Assembly: GCF_902167145.1 (NCBI RefSeq)
Contig: NC_050099.1
Location: 15,886,434-15,950,433 of the forward strand
Origin: Zea mays
Lineage: Eukaryota > Streptophyta > Magnoliopsida > Poales > Poaceae
Length of the DNA: 64,000 bases
Direction: 5' to 3'
In this document: positions 1 to 10,645 of the stretch, piece after piece
Position numbering within the stretch: the stretch's first letter is position 1
Layout: each line of letters starts with the position of its first letter
The notes under the pieces: model-generated
The model's input: the letters and a program-made list of their open reading frames with translations, nothing else
Databases searched by the model: none
What the model was told of the DNA's origin: nothing
Made by a program: the position numbers and the translations under genes

Positions 1-1008
1 CACAAGGGCCACCACACAATTGGTGCCTCTTGCCTTGGTTACAATTGAGTTTTGATCACAAGAACAAGTGAGAAAGAAAGAAAGCGATCCAAGCGCAAGA
101 GCTCAAAAGAACACGGCAAATCTCTCTCGCTAGTCACTAAAGGCTTGAGTGGAATTGGAGAGGATTTGATCTCTTTTGGTGTGTCTAGAATTGAATGCAA
201 GAGCTCTTGTAGTAGTTGAGAGGTGGAAAACTTGGATGCAATGAATGGTGGGGTGGTTGGGGTATTTATAGCCCCAACCACCAAACTTGACCGTTGGCAG
301 GGTTGTCTGTTCGATGGCGCACCGGACAGTCCGGTGCACACCGGACAGTCCGGTGCCCCCTGCCACGTCATCACTGCCGTTGGATTCTGACCGTTGGAGC
401 TTCTGACATGTGGGCCCTCCAGGGTGTCCGGTGCACACCGGACATCTACTGTTCCTTGTCCGGTGTGCCAGTATGGGCAAGCCTGCCATCTGCGCGCGCT
501 GCGCGCGCATTTATTGCACCGCAGAGAGCCGTTGGCGCGGAGGTAGCCGTTGCTCCGGAGTTGCACCGGACAGTCCGGTGCACACCGGACAGTCCGGTGA
601 TTTTTAGCGGACTAGCCGTTGGCGATTCCCGAAGCTGGCGAGTTCCTGAGGCCGCTCCTCCTTGGCGCACCGGACACTGTCCGGTGTACACCGGACAGTC
701 CGGTGAATTATAGCGCGAGTGCCTCCGGAAATTCCCGAAGGTGGCGAGTTTGAGTCTGAGTCCCCTGGTGCACCGGACATGTCCGGTGGCACACCGGACT
801 GTCCGGTGCACCAGACCAGGGGTGCCTTCGGTTGCCCCTTTGCTCCTTTGTTGAATCCAAAACTTGGTCTTTTTATTGGCTGAGTGTGAACCTTTAACAC
901 CTGTATAATCTATACACTTGGGCAAACTGGTTAGTCCAATAGATTTGTGTTGGGTAATTCAACCACCAAAATTAATTAGGGACTAGGTGTAAGCCTAATT
1001 CCCTTTCA
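1..1008 (-). repeat. 3' LTR of Sirevirus 1, truncated by window start
   Basis: Base 1 corresponds to base 8158 of the complete LTR, so about 303 bases are missing. The LTR ends in CTTTCA at 1008, directly followed by the polypurine tract in reverse. A TATA-like octamer (tatttata, 263-270, TATAAATA on the minus strand) and a cluster of ACCGGACAGTCCGGT-type palindromes (311-810) mark the promoter region. Confidence 0.93.
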
Positions 1009-1850
1009 ATCTCCCCCTTTTTGGTGATTGATGCCAACACAAACCAAAGCAAATATAGAAGTGCATAATTGAACTAGTTTGCATAATGTAAGTGTAAAGG
1101 TTGCTTGGAATTGAGCCAATGTTAATACTTACAAGATATGCATGGATTGTTTCTTTCTTATTTAACATTTTGGACCACGCTTGCACCACATGTTTTGTTT
1201 TTGCAAATTCTTTTGTAAGTCCTTTTCAAAGATCTTTTGCAAATAGTCAAAGGTAAATGAATAAGAGTTTGCAAAGCATTTTCAAGATTTGAAATTTTCT
1301 CCCCCTGTTTCAAATGCTTTTCCTTTGACTTAACAAAACTCCCCCTAAAGGAGATCCACCTCTTAGTGTTCAAGAGGGTTTTGATATACATTTTTGAAAA
1401 ACTAATTTTCTCTTCCTTTTGAACACAATAGGATACCAATTGAAAAATACTCTTGGAAAGCACTAAATTTTGAAATTGGTGGTGGTGCGGTCCTTTTGCT
1501 TTGGGCTCTTACTTTCTCCCCCTTTGGTATTAATCGCCAAAAACGGAATCATTAGAGCCCATTAAGTACTATCTTCCCCTTTGGTCATAAGTGAATGAGT
1601 TAAGATTATACCAAAGACGAAGTCCGGTCCTTTTGCTTAGGGCTTGTACTCTCTCCCCCAAAGACAAGGTCCTTTTCTTGGAGCGATGGCGAAGGATGAG
1701 TTACGGAGTGGAAGCCTTTGTTTTCGCCGAAGACTCCAATTCCCTTTCAATATACCTATGACTTGGTGTGAAATGGACTTGAAAAACACATTAGTCATAG
1801 CATATGAAAGAGATATGATCAAAGGTATATAAATGAGCTATGTGTGCAAT
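1009..1850 (-). other. Sirevirus 1 non-coding region between pol and 3' LTR, with repeated polypurine tracts
   Basis: The functional PPT is 1009-1025, which reads AAAAAGGGGGAGAT on the minus strand. Further CTCCCCC blocks lie at 1299-1307, 1339-1345, 1516-1527 and 1653-1660. The last two are each preceded by a similar stretch beginning ggtccttttgctt (1491 and 1626), so the region contains a short direct repeat. Multiple PPT copies before the 3' LTR are a described Sirevirus trait. No ORF of note is present. Confidence 0.8.
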
Positions 1851-4800
1851 CTAGCAAAAGAAATTGCGCGAATCAAGAATATTGAGCTCATGTCTAAGTT
1901 TGGTAAAAGTTTGTTCATCAAGAGGCTTGGTAAAGATATCGGCTAATTGATCTTTAGTGTTAATATAAGAAATCTCGATATCTCCCTTTTGTTGGTGATC
2001 CCTAAGAAAATGATACCGAATGGCTATGTGCTTAGTGCGGCTATGCTCGACGGGATTGTCGGCCATTTTGATTGCACTCTCATTATCACATAGCAAAGGG
2101 ACTTTGGTTAATTTGTAACCATAGTCCCGCAGGGTTTGCCTCATCCAAAGCAATTGCGCGCAACAATGACCTGCGGCAATGTACTCGGCTTCGGCGGTGG
2201 AAAGAGCGACCGAATTTTGCTTCTTTGAAGCCCAAGACACCAAGGATCTTCCCAAGAACTGGCAAGTCCCCGATGTGCTCTTCCTATTAATCTTACACCC
2301 TGCCCAATCAGCATCCGAATAACCAATTAAATCAAAAGTGGATCCCCGAGGGTACCAAAGGCCAAACTTAGGTGTATAAGCCAAATATCTCAAGATTCGT
2401 TTTACGACCGTAAGGTGTGATTCCTTAGGGTCGGATTGGAATCTTGCACACATGCAAACGGAAAGCATAATGTCCGGTCGAGATGCACATAAATAAAGCA
2501 ATGAACCAATCATCGACCGGTATACCTTTTGATCCACGGACTTACCTCCCGTGTCGAGGTCGAGATGCCCATTGGTTCCCATGGGTGTCTTGATGGGCTT
2601 GGCATCCTTCATCCCAAACTTGTTTAGAATGTCTTGAGTGTACTTCGTTTGGCTGATGAAGGTGCCCTCTTGGAGTTGCTTTACTTGGAATCCTAAGAAA
2701 TACTTCAACTCCCCCATCATAGACATCTCGAATTTCTGTGTCATGATCCTACTAAATTCCTCACAAGTAGATTCGTTAGTAGACCCAAATATGATATCAT
2801 CAACATAAATTTGGCATACAAACAAATCATTGTCAAGAGTTTTAGTGAAGAGTGTAGGATCGGCCTTGCCGACTTTGAAGCCATTAGCGATAAGGAAATC
2901 TCTAAGGCATTCATACCATGCTCTTGGGGCTTGCTTGAGCCCATAAAGCGCCTTAGAGAGCTTATAGACATGGTTAGGATACTCACTGTCTTCAAAGCCG
3001 GGAGGTTGCTCAACATAGACCTCTTCCTTGATTGGTCCGTTGAGGAAGGCACTTTTCACGTCCATTTGATAAAGCTTAAAGCCATGGTAAGTAGCATAGG
3101 CCAATAATATGCGAATTGACTCAAGCCTAGCTACGGGTGCATAGGTTTCACCGAAATCCAAACCTTCGACTTGGGAGTATCCCTTGGCCACAAGTCGTGC
3201 TTTGTTCCTTGTCACCACACCATGCTCATCTTGCTTGTTGCGGAAAACCCATTTGGTTCCTACAACATTTTGGTTAGGACGTGGAACCAAATGCCATACC
3301 TCATTTCTAGTGAAGTTGTTGAGCTCCTCTTGCATCGCCACCACCCAATCCGAATCTTGGAGAGCTTCCTCTACCCTGTGTGGCTCAATAGAGGAAACAA
3401 AAGAATAATGTTCACAAAAATGAGCAACCCGAGATCTAGTAGTTACCCCCTTATGAATGTCGCCGAGGATGGTGTCGACGGGGTGATCTCGTTGAATTGC
3501 TTGGTGGACTCTTGGGTGTGGCGGCCTTGGTTCTTCCTCATCCTCCTTTTCTTGATTATTTGCATCTCCCCCTTGATCATTGCTATTATCTTGAGGTGGC
3601 TCATTTGCTTGATCTTCTACTTCATCAACTTGAGTCTCATCCTCATTTTGAGTTGGTGGAGATGCTTGCGTGGTGGAGGATGGTTGATCTTGTGCACCTG
3701 GAGGCTCTTCGGATTCCTTAGGACACACATCCCCAATGGACATGTTCCTTAGTGCTATGCATGGAGCCTGTTCATCACCTATCTCATCAAGATCAACTTG
3801 CTCTACTTGAGAGTCGTTAGTTTCATCAAACACAACGTCACATGAGACTTCAACTAGTCCAGTGGACTTGTTAAAGACCCTATATGCCCTTGTGTTTGAG
3901 TCATAACCAAGTAAAAAGCCTTCTACAGTTTTAGGAGCAAATTTAGATTTTCTACTTCTTTTAACAAGAATAAAGCATTTGCTACCAAAAACTCTAAAGT
4001 ATGAAATGTTGGGCTTTTTACCGGTTAGGAGTTCATATGATGTCTTCTTGAGGATTCGGTGAAGATATAACCGGTTGATGGCGTAGCAGGCGGTGTTGAC
4101 CGCTTCGGCCCAAAACCGGTCCGGAGTCTTGTACTCATCAAGCATGGTCCTTGCCATGTCCAAAAGAGTTCGATTCTTCCTCTCCACTACACCATTTTGT
4201 TGTGGCGTGTAGGGAGAAGAGAACTCATGCTTGATGCCCTCCTCCTCAAGGAAGCCTTCGATTTGAGAATTCTTGAACTCCGTCCCGTTGTCGCTTCTTA
4301 TTTTCTTGATCCTTAAGCCAAACTCATTTTGAGCCCGTCTCAAGAATCCTTTTAAGGTCTCTTGGGTTTGAGATTTTTCCTGTAAAAAGAACACCCAAGT
4401 GAAGCGAGAATAATCATCCACTATTACAAGACAATACTTACTTCCGCCGATGCTTATGTAAGCAATCGGGCCGAATAAATCCATGTGGAGTAGCTCAAGC
4501 GGCCTGTCGGTCGTCATGATGTTCTTGTGTGGATGATGGGTGCCAACTTGCTTCCCGGCTTGGCATGCGCTACAAATCCTGTCTTTCTCAAAATGAACAT
4601 TTGTTAGTCCTAAAATGTGCTCTCCCTTTAGAAGCTTATGAAGATTCTTCATCCCAACATGGGCTAGTCGGCGGTGCCAGAGCCAACCCATGTTAGTCTT
4701 AGCAATCAAGCAAGTGTCGAGTTCAGCTCTATCAAAATCCACCAAGTATAGCTGACCCTCTAACACTCCCTTAAATGCTATTGAATCATCACTTCTTCTA

Positions 4801-5096
4801 AAGACAGTGACACCTATATCAGTGAATAGACAGTTGTAGCCCATTTGACATGATTGAGATACGGAAAGCAAATTGTAATCTAATGAATCAACAAGAAAAA
4901 CATTAGAAATAGTATGGTCAGGTGATATAGCAATTTTACCCAATCCTTTGACCAAACCTTGATTTCCATCCCCGAATGTGATAGCTCGTTGGGGATCTTG
5001 GTTTTTCTCATATGAGGAGAACATCTTTTTCTCCCCTGTCATGTGGTTTGTGCACCCGCTGTCGAGTATCCAACTTGAGCCCCCGGATGCATAAAC
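1851..5096 (-). CDS. pol: Sirevirus 1 pol polyprotein (PR-IN-RT-RNase H)
   Basis: The open frame runs from 5096 to the stop at 1851. It begins with the protease motif LDSGCTNHM, whose catalytic Asp codon is 5061-5063. The first ATG (5042) lies after that motif, so translation cannot begin there and give a working protease. Then follow the integrase zinc finger (H-x4-H ... C-x2-C), the DDE core ([15 protein letters not shown], and the Glu in NGVVERKN), reverse transcriptase with YVDDIIFGS, and RNase H ([31 protein letters not shown]), ending ILDSRNFF. All domains of a copia Pol are present in the normal order and at normal length, with no internal stop. Pol is in a different frame from gag, and the 13 bases between them are open in neither frame. 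It probably supplies the enzymes for particle maturation, cDNA synthesis and integration. Confidence 0.93.
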   Translation of the reverse strand, partial: VYASGGSSWILDSGCTNHMTGEKKMFSSYEKNQDPQRAITFGDGNQGLVKGLGKIAISPDHTISNVFLVDSLDYNLLSVSQSCQMGYNCLFTDIGVTVFRRSDDSIAFKGVLEGQLYLVDFDRAELDTCLIAKTNMGWLWHRRLAHVGMKNLHKLLKGEHILGLTNVHFEKDRICSACQAGKQVGTHHPHKNIMTTDRPLELLHMDLFGPIAYISIGGSKYCLVIVDDYSRFTWVFFLQEKSQTQETLKGFLRRAQNEFGLRIKKIRSDNGTEFKNSQIEGFLEEEGIKHEFSSPYTPQQNGVVERKNRTLLDMARTMLDEYKTPDRFWAEAVNTACYAINRLYLHRILKKTSYELLTGKKPNISYFRVFGSKCFILVKRSRKSKFAPKTVEGFLLGYDSNTRAYRVFNKSTGLVEVSCDVVFDETNDSQVEQVDLDEIGDEQAPCIALRNMSIGDVCPKESEEPPGAQDQPSSTTQASPPTQNEDETQVDEVEDQANEPPQDNSNDQGGDANNQEKEDEEEPRPPHPRVHQAIQRDHPVDTILGDIHKGVTTRSRVAHFCEHYSFVSSIEPHRVEEALQDSDWVVAMQEELNNFTRNEVWHLVPRPNQNVVGTKWVFRNKQDEHGVVTRNKARLVAKGYSQVEGLDFGETYAPVARLESIRILLAYATYHGFKLYQMDVKSAFLNGPIKEEVYVEQPPGFEDSEYPNHVYKLSKALYGLKQAPRAWYECLRDFLIANGFKVGKADPTLFTKTLDNDLFVCQIYVDDIIFGSTNESTCEEFSRIMTQKFEMSMMGELKYFLGFQVKQLQEGTFISQTKYTQDILNKFGMKDAKPIKTPMGTNGHLDLDTGGKSVDQKVYRSMIGSLLYLCASRPDIMLSVCMCARFQSDPKESHLTVVKRILRYLAYTPKFGLWYPRGSTFDLIGYSDADWAGCKINRKSTSGTCQFLGRSLVSWASKKQNSVALSTAEAEYIAAGHCCAQLLWMRQTLRDYGYKLTKVPLLCDNESAIKMADNPVEHSRTKHIAIRYHFLRDHQQKGDIEISYINTKDQLADIFTKPLDEQTFTKLRHELNILDSRNFFC

Positions 5097-5109
5097 CTAT
5101 AAAACAAGT

Positions 5110-7806
5110 TTAGTTCTTGACTTTAGGTACCCAAACGGTTTTGGGTCCTTTGGCATTAGACACAAGAACTTTGGGTACCCAAACACAAGTCTTTGTCCCC
5201 TTGTGTTTGCCCCCAACAAACTTGGCAACGACCTTGCCGGATTTGTTAGTCAAAACATAGGATGCATCAAAAGTTTTAAATGAAATAGCATGATCATTTG
5301 ATGCATTAGGAGTTTTCTTTCTAGGCAACTTAGCACGGGTTGGTTGCCTGGAACTAGATGTCTCTCCCTTATACATAAAAGCATGATTAGGGCCAGAGTG
5401 AGACTTCCTAGAATGAATTTTCCTAATTTTGTCCTCGGGATAACCGGCAGGGTATAAAATGTAACCCTCGTTATCCTGAGGCATGGGAGCCTTGCCCTTA
5501 ACAAAATTTGACAATCTTTTAGGAGGGGCACTAAGTTTGACATTGTCTCCCCTTTGGTAGCCAATGCCATCCTTAATGCCAGGGCGTCTCCCATTATAAA
5601 GCATGCTACGAGCAAATTTAAATTTCTCATTCTCTAGGTTGTGCTCGGCAATTTTAGCATCTAGTTTTGCTATATGATCATTTTGTTGTTTAATTAAAGC
5701 CATATGATCATGAATAGCATCAATATCAACATTTCTACATCTAGCACAAATAGATACATGCTCAACAATAGATGTAGAGGGTTTGCAAGATTTTAATTCT
5801 ACAACCTTAGCATGCAACATATCATTTTTAGTTCTAAGGTCGGAAATTGTAACATTGCAAACATCTAGTTCTTTAGCCTTAGTAATCAACTTTTCATTTT
5901 CTACTCTAAGGCTAGCAAGCGATACATTCAATTCATCAATCTTAGCAAGCAAATCAACATTATCATTTCTAAGATTGGGAATTGAAACATCACAAACATG
6001 TGAATCAACCTTAGCATTCAAACTAGCATTTTCATTCCTAAGGTTGTCAATCATCTCACGGCAAGTGCTTAGCTCACTAGACAATTTTTCACATTTTTCA
6101 ACTTGTAGAGCGTAAGCATTTTTAACCTTAACATGTTTCTTGTTTTCTTTAATTAGATAATCCTCTTGGGAGTCCAAAAGGTCATCCTTTTCATGAATAG
6201 CACTAATCAATTCATTTAATTTTTCTTTTTGCTCCATGTTAAGATTGGCAAAGAGAACACGCAAGTTATCCTCCTCATCACTATTATTATCATTACTAGA
6301 AGACTCATATTTAGTGGAGGAGTTAGATTTAACCTTCTTTCGTTTGCCGTCCTTTGCCATGAGACACTTGTGGCCGACGTTGGGGAAGAGGAGTCCCTTG
6401 GTGACGGCGATGTTGGCGGCGTCCTCGTCGTCGGAGGAGTCGCTTGAGCTTTCGTCGGAGTCCCACTCCCGACAAACATGTGCATCACCGCCCTTCTTCT
6501 TGTAGTACCTCTTCTTCTCCTTTCTCCTCCCCTTCTTGTCGTCACCTCGGTCACTGTCACTAGATATAGGACATTTAGCAATAAAATGACCGGGCTTACC
6601 ACACTTGTAGCAAACCTTCTTGGAGCGGGACTTGTAATCCTTCCCCCTCCTTTGCTTGAGGATTTGGCGGAAGCTCTTGATGACGAGCGCCATTTCCTCA
6701 TTGTCGAGCTTGGAGGCGTCTATTGGTTGTCGACTTGGTGTAGACTCCTCCTTCTTTTCCTCCGTTGCCTTGAATGCAACGGGTTGAGCTTCGGATGTGG
6801 TGGCATCATCAAGCTCGTTGATCTTCCTCGAGCCTTCGATCATGCACTCAAAACTTACAAAATTCCCGATAACTTCCTCGGGGGTCATTTTAGTATATCT
6901 AGGATTACCACGAATTAATTGAACTTGAGTAGGGTTAAGGAAAATAAGAGATCTTAAAATAACCTTAACCACTTCGTGGTCGTCCCACTTTACGCTCCCA
7001 AGGTTGCGCACTTGGTTCACCAAGGTCTTGAGCCGATTGTACATGTGTTGTGGCTCCTCCCCTTTGCGAAGCCGGAACCGACCGAGCTCCCCCTCGATCG
7101 TTTCCCGCTTGGTGATCTTAGTGAGCTCGTCTCCCTCGTGCGCGGTTTTGAGCACGTCCCAAATCTCCTTGGCGCTCTTCAACCCTTGTACTTTGTTATA
7201 CTCCTCTCTACTTAGAGAGGCGAGGAGTATTGTTGTTGCTTGAGAGTTGAAGTGCTCGATTTGGGCCACCTCATCCTCATCATAGTTCTCATCCCCTACC
7301 GAAGGTACCTGTGCACCAAACTCAACAACATCCCATATACTTTTGTGGAGCGAGGTTAGATGAAATCGCATTAAATCGCTCCACCTAGCGTAATCTTCAC
7401 CATCAAAAGTTGGTGGTTTGCCTAATGGGACGGAAAGTAAAGGTGTATGTTTGGAAATGCGAGGGTAGTGTAGGGGGATCTTACTATACTTCTTGCGCTC
7501 TTGGCGCTTAGAAGTGACGGAGGGCGCATCGGAGTCGGAGGTCGATGTTGATGAAGTGTCGGTCTCGTAGTAGACCACTTTCCTCATCCTCTTGTGCTTG
7601 TCGCTTTTCCGATGCGGCTTGTGGGAAGAAGATTTTTCCTTCTTCTCTTTGTGGTGAGAAGAGGAAGACTTTTTCTCCTTCCGTTTGGAGGAGTCCTTCT
7701 TCTTCTCCTTCCTCTTGGTGCGGGATTCTTCCGATGAAGTGCTCCCGTGGCTTGTAGTGGGCTTTTCGCCGGTCTCCATCTCCTTCTTGGCGTGATCTCC
7801 CGACAT
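5110..7806 (-). CDS. gag: Sirevirus 1 Gag, 898 aa
   Basis: The start chosen is the ATG at 7806, 36 bases downstream of the PBS. The N-terminus (about residues 10-80) is a Lys/Ser-rich basic region with many KEKK and SSS runs. Next comes the UBN2-type capsid domain, roughly residues 110-340. A single zinc knuckle, CYKCGKPGHFIAKC (CX2CX4HX4C), lies near residue 400, followed by acidic Ser/Asp tracts. A long heptad-rich segment (about 525-690), with repeats of the form LRxENxxLxxK, predicts a coiled coil. The C-terminus carries a repeated VWVPK motif. Large Gag proteins with an extended coiled-coil part are typical of Sireviruses, and a maize member has been reported to bind dynein light chain LC8; I do not see an unambiguous LC8 motif here. 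The stop is TAA at 5110-5112. Confidence 0.92.
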   Translation of the reverse strand: MSGDHAKKEMETGEKPTTSHGSTSSEESRTKRKEKKKDSSKRKEKKSSSSHHKEKKEKSSSHKPHRKSDKHKRMRKVVYYETDTSSTSTSDSDAPSVTSKRQERKKYSKIPLHYPRISKHTPLLSVPLGKPPTFDGEDYARWSDLMRFHLTSLHKSIWDVVEFGAQVPSVGDENYDEDEVAQIEHFNSQATTILLASLSREEYNKVQGLKSAKEIWDVLKTAHEGDELTKITKRETIEGELGRFRLRKGEEPQHMYNRLKTLVNQVRNLGSVKWDDHEVVKVILRSLIFLNPTQVQLIRGNPRYTKMTPEEVIGNFVSFECMIEGSRKINELDDATTSEAQPVAFKATEEKKEESTPSRQPIDASKLDNEEMALVIKSFRQILKQRRGKDYKSRSKKVCYKCGKPGHFIAKCPISSDSDRGDDKKGRRKEKKRYYKKKGGDAHVCREWDSDESSSDSSDDEDAANIAVTKGLLFPNVGHKCLMAKDGKRKKVKSNSSTKYESSSNDNNSDEEDNLRVLFANLNMEQKEKLNELISAIHEKDDLLDSQEDYLIKENKKHVKVKNAYALQVEKCEKLSSELSTCREMIDNLRNENASLNAKVDSHVCDVSIPNLRNDNVDLLAKIDELNVSLASLRVENEKLITKAKELDVCNVTISDLRTKNDMLHAKVVELKSCKPSTSIVEHVSICARCRNVDIDAIHDHMALIKQQNDHIAKLDAKIAEHNLENEKFKFARSMLYNGRRPGIKDGIGYQRGDNVKLSAPPKRLSNFVKGKAPMPQDNEGYILYPAGYPEDKIRKIHSRKSHSGPNHAFMYKGETSSSRQPTRAKLPRKKTPNASNDHAISFKTFDASYVLTNKSGKVVAKFVGGKHKGTKTCVWVPKVLVSNAKGPKTVWVPKVKN

Positions 7807-7840
7807 CACTTCGAGCGGTTAGGCTCTAATGAAGCACCGG

Positions 7841-7852
7841 GTTCTGATACCA
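7841..7852 (-). other. Primer-binding site of Sirevirus 1
   Basis: The minus strand reads TGGTATCAGAAC two bases inside the 5' LTR. This is the standard complement of the 3' end of initiator methionine tRNA used by many copia elements. Confidence 0.9.
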
Positions 7853-7854
7853 AT

Positions 7855-9186
7855 TGAAAGTCGCCTAGAGGGGGGTGAATAGGGCGAAACTGAAATTTAC
7901 AAATATAAACACAACTACAAGCCGGGTTAGCGTTAGAAATGTAATCGAGTCCGAGAGAGGGCGTGAAAATAAATCGCAAGCAAATAATGAAGTGAGACAC
8001 GAGGATTTGTTTTACCGAGGTTCGGTTCTCTCAAACCTACTCCCCGTTGAGGAGGCCACAAAGGCCGGGTCTCTTTCAACCCTTTCCCTCTCTCAAACGG
8101 TCCCTCGGACCGAGTGAGCTTTTCTTCTTCTCAATCAAACGGGAACAAAAACTTCCCCACAAGGGCCACCACACAATTGGTGCCTCTTGCCTTGGTTACA
8201 ATTGAGTTTTGATCACAAGAACAAGTGAGAAAGAAAGAAAGCGATCCAAGCGCAAGAGCTCAAAAGAACACGGCAAATCTCTCTCGCTAGTCACTAAAGG
8301 CTTGAGTGGAATTGGAGAGGATTTGATCTCTTTTGGTGTGTCTAGAATTGAATGCAAGAGCTCTTGTAGTAGTTGAGAGGTGGAAAACTTGGATGCAATG
8401 AATGGTGGGGTGGTTGGGGTATTTATAGCCCCAACCACCAAACTTGACCGTTGGCAGGGTTGTCTGTTCGATGGCGCACCGGACAGTCCGGTGCACACCG
8501 GACAGTCCGGTGCCCCCTGCCACGTCATCACTGCCGTTGGATTCTGACCGTTGGAGCTTCTGACATGTGGGCCCTCCAGGGTGTCCGGTGCACACCGGAC
8601 ATCTACTGTTCCTTGTCCGGTGTGCCAGTATGGGCAAGCCTGCCATCTGCGCGCGCTGCGCGCGCATTTATTGCACCGCAGAGAGCCGTTGGCGCGGAGG
8701 TAGCCGTTGCTCCGGAGTTGCACCGGACAGTCCGGTGCACACCGGACAGTCCGGTGATTTTTAGCGGACTAGCCGTTGGCGATTCCCGAAGCTGGCGAGT
8801 TCCTGAGGCCGCTCCTCCTTGGCGCACCGGACACTGTCCGGTGTACACCGGACAGTCCGGTGAATTATAGCGCGAGTGCCTCCGGAAATTCCCGAAGGTG
8901 GCGAGTTTGAGTCTGAGTCCCCTGGTGCACCGGACATGTCCGGTGGTGCACCGGACATGTCCGGTGGCACACCGGACAGTCCGGTGCACCAGACCAGGGG
9001 TGCCTTCGGTTGCCCCTTTGCTCCTTTGTTGAATCCAAAACTTGGTCTTTTTATTGGCTGAGTGTGAACCTTTAACACCTGTATAATCTATACACTTGGG
9101 CAAACTGGTTAGTCCAATAGATTTGTGTTGGGTAATTCAACCACCAAAATTAATTAGGGACTAGGTGTAAGCCTAATTCCCTTTCA
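7855..9186 (-). repeat. 5' LTR of Sirevirus 1, complete, 1332 bp
   Basis: The LTR starts TGAAAGTCGCC and ends CCCTTTCA. A TATA-like octamer lies at 8420-8427 on the minus strand. Relative to the other LTR it carries one extra copy of a 21-base unit around 8933-8958. ORFs that can be drawn inside it in both orientations are products of the palindromic composition and are not genes. Confidence 0.95.
8477..8991. repeat. Cluster of ACCGGACAGTCCGGT palindromes in the Sirevirus LTR
   Basis: At least ten full or half copies of the palindrome CACCGGAC-A/T-GTCCGGTG occur, often in head-to-tail pairs (8477-8513, 8719-8756, 8824-8862, 8928-8991). They lie just downstream of the minus-strand TATA box when read away from it on the plus strand, that is, upstream in the direction of transcription. 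This motif is described as conserved in Sirevirus LTRs and is presumed to act in cis. It is not a CRISPR array: there are no unique spacers of constant length. Confidence 0.85.
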
Positions 9187-9187
9187 G

Positions 9188-10645
9188 GGGGAAACAAGGC
9201 CGGAACTGTGGCTTGCGGACTACCGGCTGGCCTGCCAGCTGGGTGGAACGGACGATGACAACCTCATCATCCGTAACCTCCCCCTGTTCCTCTTCGACGC
9301 CGCCCGGGCCTGGTTGGAGCATCTGCCTCCTGCGCAGATCTCCAACTGGGACGACCTGGTCAAGGCCTTCGCTGGAAACTTCCAGGGCACATACGTGTGC
9401 CCTGGGAACTCCTGGGATCTCTAAAGCTGCCGCCAGCAGCCAGGGGAATCTCTGCGGGACTACATCCGGCGATTTTCGAAGCAGCGCATCGAGCTGTCCA
9501 ACATCACTGACTCAGATGTCATCGGCGCGTTCCTCGCCGGCACCACTTGCCACGACCTGGTGAGCAAGCTGGGTCACAAGACTCCCACCAGGGCGAGCGA
9601 GCTGATGGACATCGCCACCAAGTTCACCTCTGGTCAGGAGGCGGTCGAGGTCATCTTCCGGAAGGACAAGCAGCCTCAGGGGCGCCAGCAGGAAGACATC
9701 CCCGAGGCGTCCGCCCAGCGCGGCACGAAGAAGAAGGCCAAGAAGAAGTCGCAAACAAAACGCGACGCTGCCGACGCAGATCTTGTCGCCGCCGCCGAGC
9801 ACAGGAACCCTCGGAAGTCTCCCGGAGGGGCCAACCTGTTCGACAAGATGCTCAAAGAGTCGTGCCCCTATCATCAGGGTCCCGTCAAGCACACCCTTGA
9901 GGAGTGTGCCATGCTTCGGCGCTACTTCCATAAGGCCGGGACCCCGGCGGAAGGTGGCAGAGGCCACGACAACGACAAGAAGGAGGGCAACAAGGCAGAG
10001 GAGTTCATCGAGGTCCACGACTGTTTCATGATTTATGAGGGGCAAGTGGCGAACGCCTCGGCTTGGCACCGCAAGCAGGAGCGCCGGGAGGTCTGCTCGG
10101 TGAAGGTGGCGGCACCAGTCTACCTAGACTGGTCCGACAAGCCCATCACCTTCGACCAAGGCGACCACCCCGACCGCGTGCCGAGCCCAGGAAAGTACCC
10201 TCTCATTGTCGACCCCATCATCGGCAACGTCAGGCTCACCAAAGTCCTCATGGACGGAGGCAGCAGCCTCAACATCATCTACGCAGAGACCCTCGGGCTC
10301 TTGCAGATCGACCTGTCCACGATCTGGGCCGGTGCGGCGCCCTTTCACAGGATCATCCCCGGGAAGCGCGTCCAGCCCCTTGGACAGCTCGATCTGCCCG
10401 TCTACTTCGGGACTCCCTCCAACTTCCGAAAGAAAACCCTCACGTTCGAGGTGGTCAGGTTCCGAGGAACCTACCACGCAGTGCTGGGGAGACCATGCTA
10501 CGCCAAGTTCATGGCCGTCCCCAACTACACCTACCTCAAGCTCAAGATGTCGGGCCCCGACGGGGTCATCACCGTCGGATCCACGTACCGACACGCGTAC
10601 GAATGCGACGTGGAGTGCATGGAGTACGCTGAGGCCCTCGCCTAA
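9188..10645 (+). pseudogene. gag: Huck A gag and protease, 5' truncated, with stop codons
   Basis: The frame is continuous from 9188. It contains the retrotransposon Gag core (NLPLFLFDAARAWLEHLPP and IRRFSKQR), a basic Lys-rich stretch, a Cys/His knuckle-like CPYHQG...LEEC segment, and then the protease site LMDGGSSLNIIY. A TAA at 9422-9424 replaces an Arg codon that Huck B keeps (CGA), so both bases of a CpG have changed. A second TAA at 10643-10645 replaces a Glu codon (GAA in Huck B). There is no frameshift. The front end was separated by the Sirevirus insertion. This copy cannot make a full Gag-Pol. Confidence 0.85.

Larger units (their letters stand above)
1..9186 (-). mobile_element. 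Sirevirus 1 (Ty1/copia, Opie/Ji type), young and nearly complete
   Basis: The order on the minus strand is 5' LTR (7855-9186), PBS, gag, pol, PPT and 3' LTR (1-1008, cut by the window start). LTR ends are TGAAAG and CTTTCA. The two LTRs align over about 1 kb with one substitution (T at 800 against A at 8978) and one 21-base tandem duplication present only in the right copy. Gag and pol contain no premature stop. The right flank is the gag of a Ty3 Huck-like element, so this copy is nested in Huck A. The flanking bases at 9187-9191 are GGGGG, the expected target duplication; the partner lies left of the window. The palindromic LTR motif, initiator-Met PBS and repeated PPTs are known Sirevirus hallmarks. 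Assignment to Opie rather than Ji is from memory of the LTR start and is less certain. Confidence 0.92.

Noticed and set aside
1851..5042. Taking the pol ATG at 5042 as the true translation start
   Set aside because: It would leave out the protease active site at 5061-5063; the open frame upstream to 5096 carries the motif.
8477..8991. Possible CRISPR-like array of palindromic repeats
   Set aside because: Spacing is irregular, spacers are absent or repeated, and the motif is a known plant retrotransposon LTR element.
8196..9103. Several ORFs of 100-175 codons in the Sirevirus LTRs on both strands
   Set aside because: They consist largely of translated palindromes (repeats of HRTVRC, TGQSG) and occur in every frame and orientation; they are not genes.
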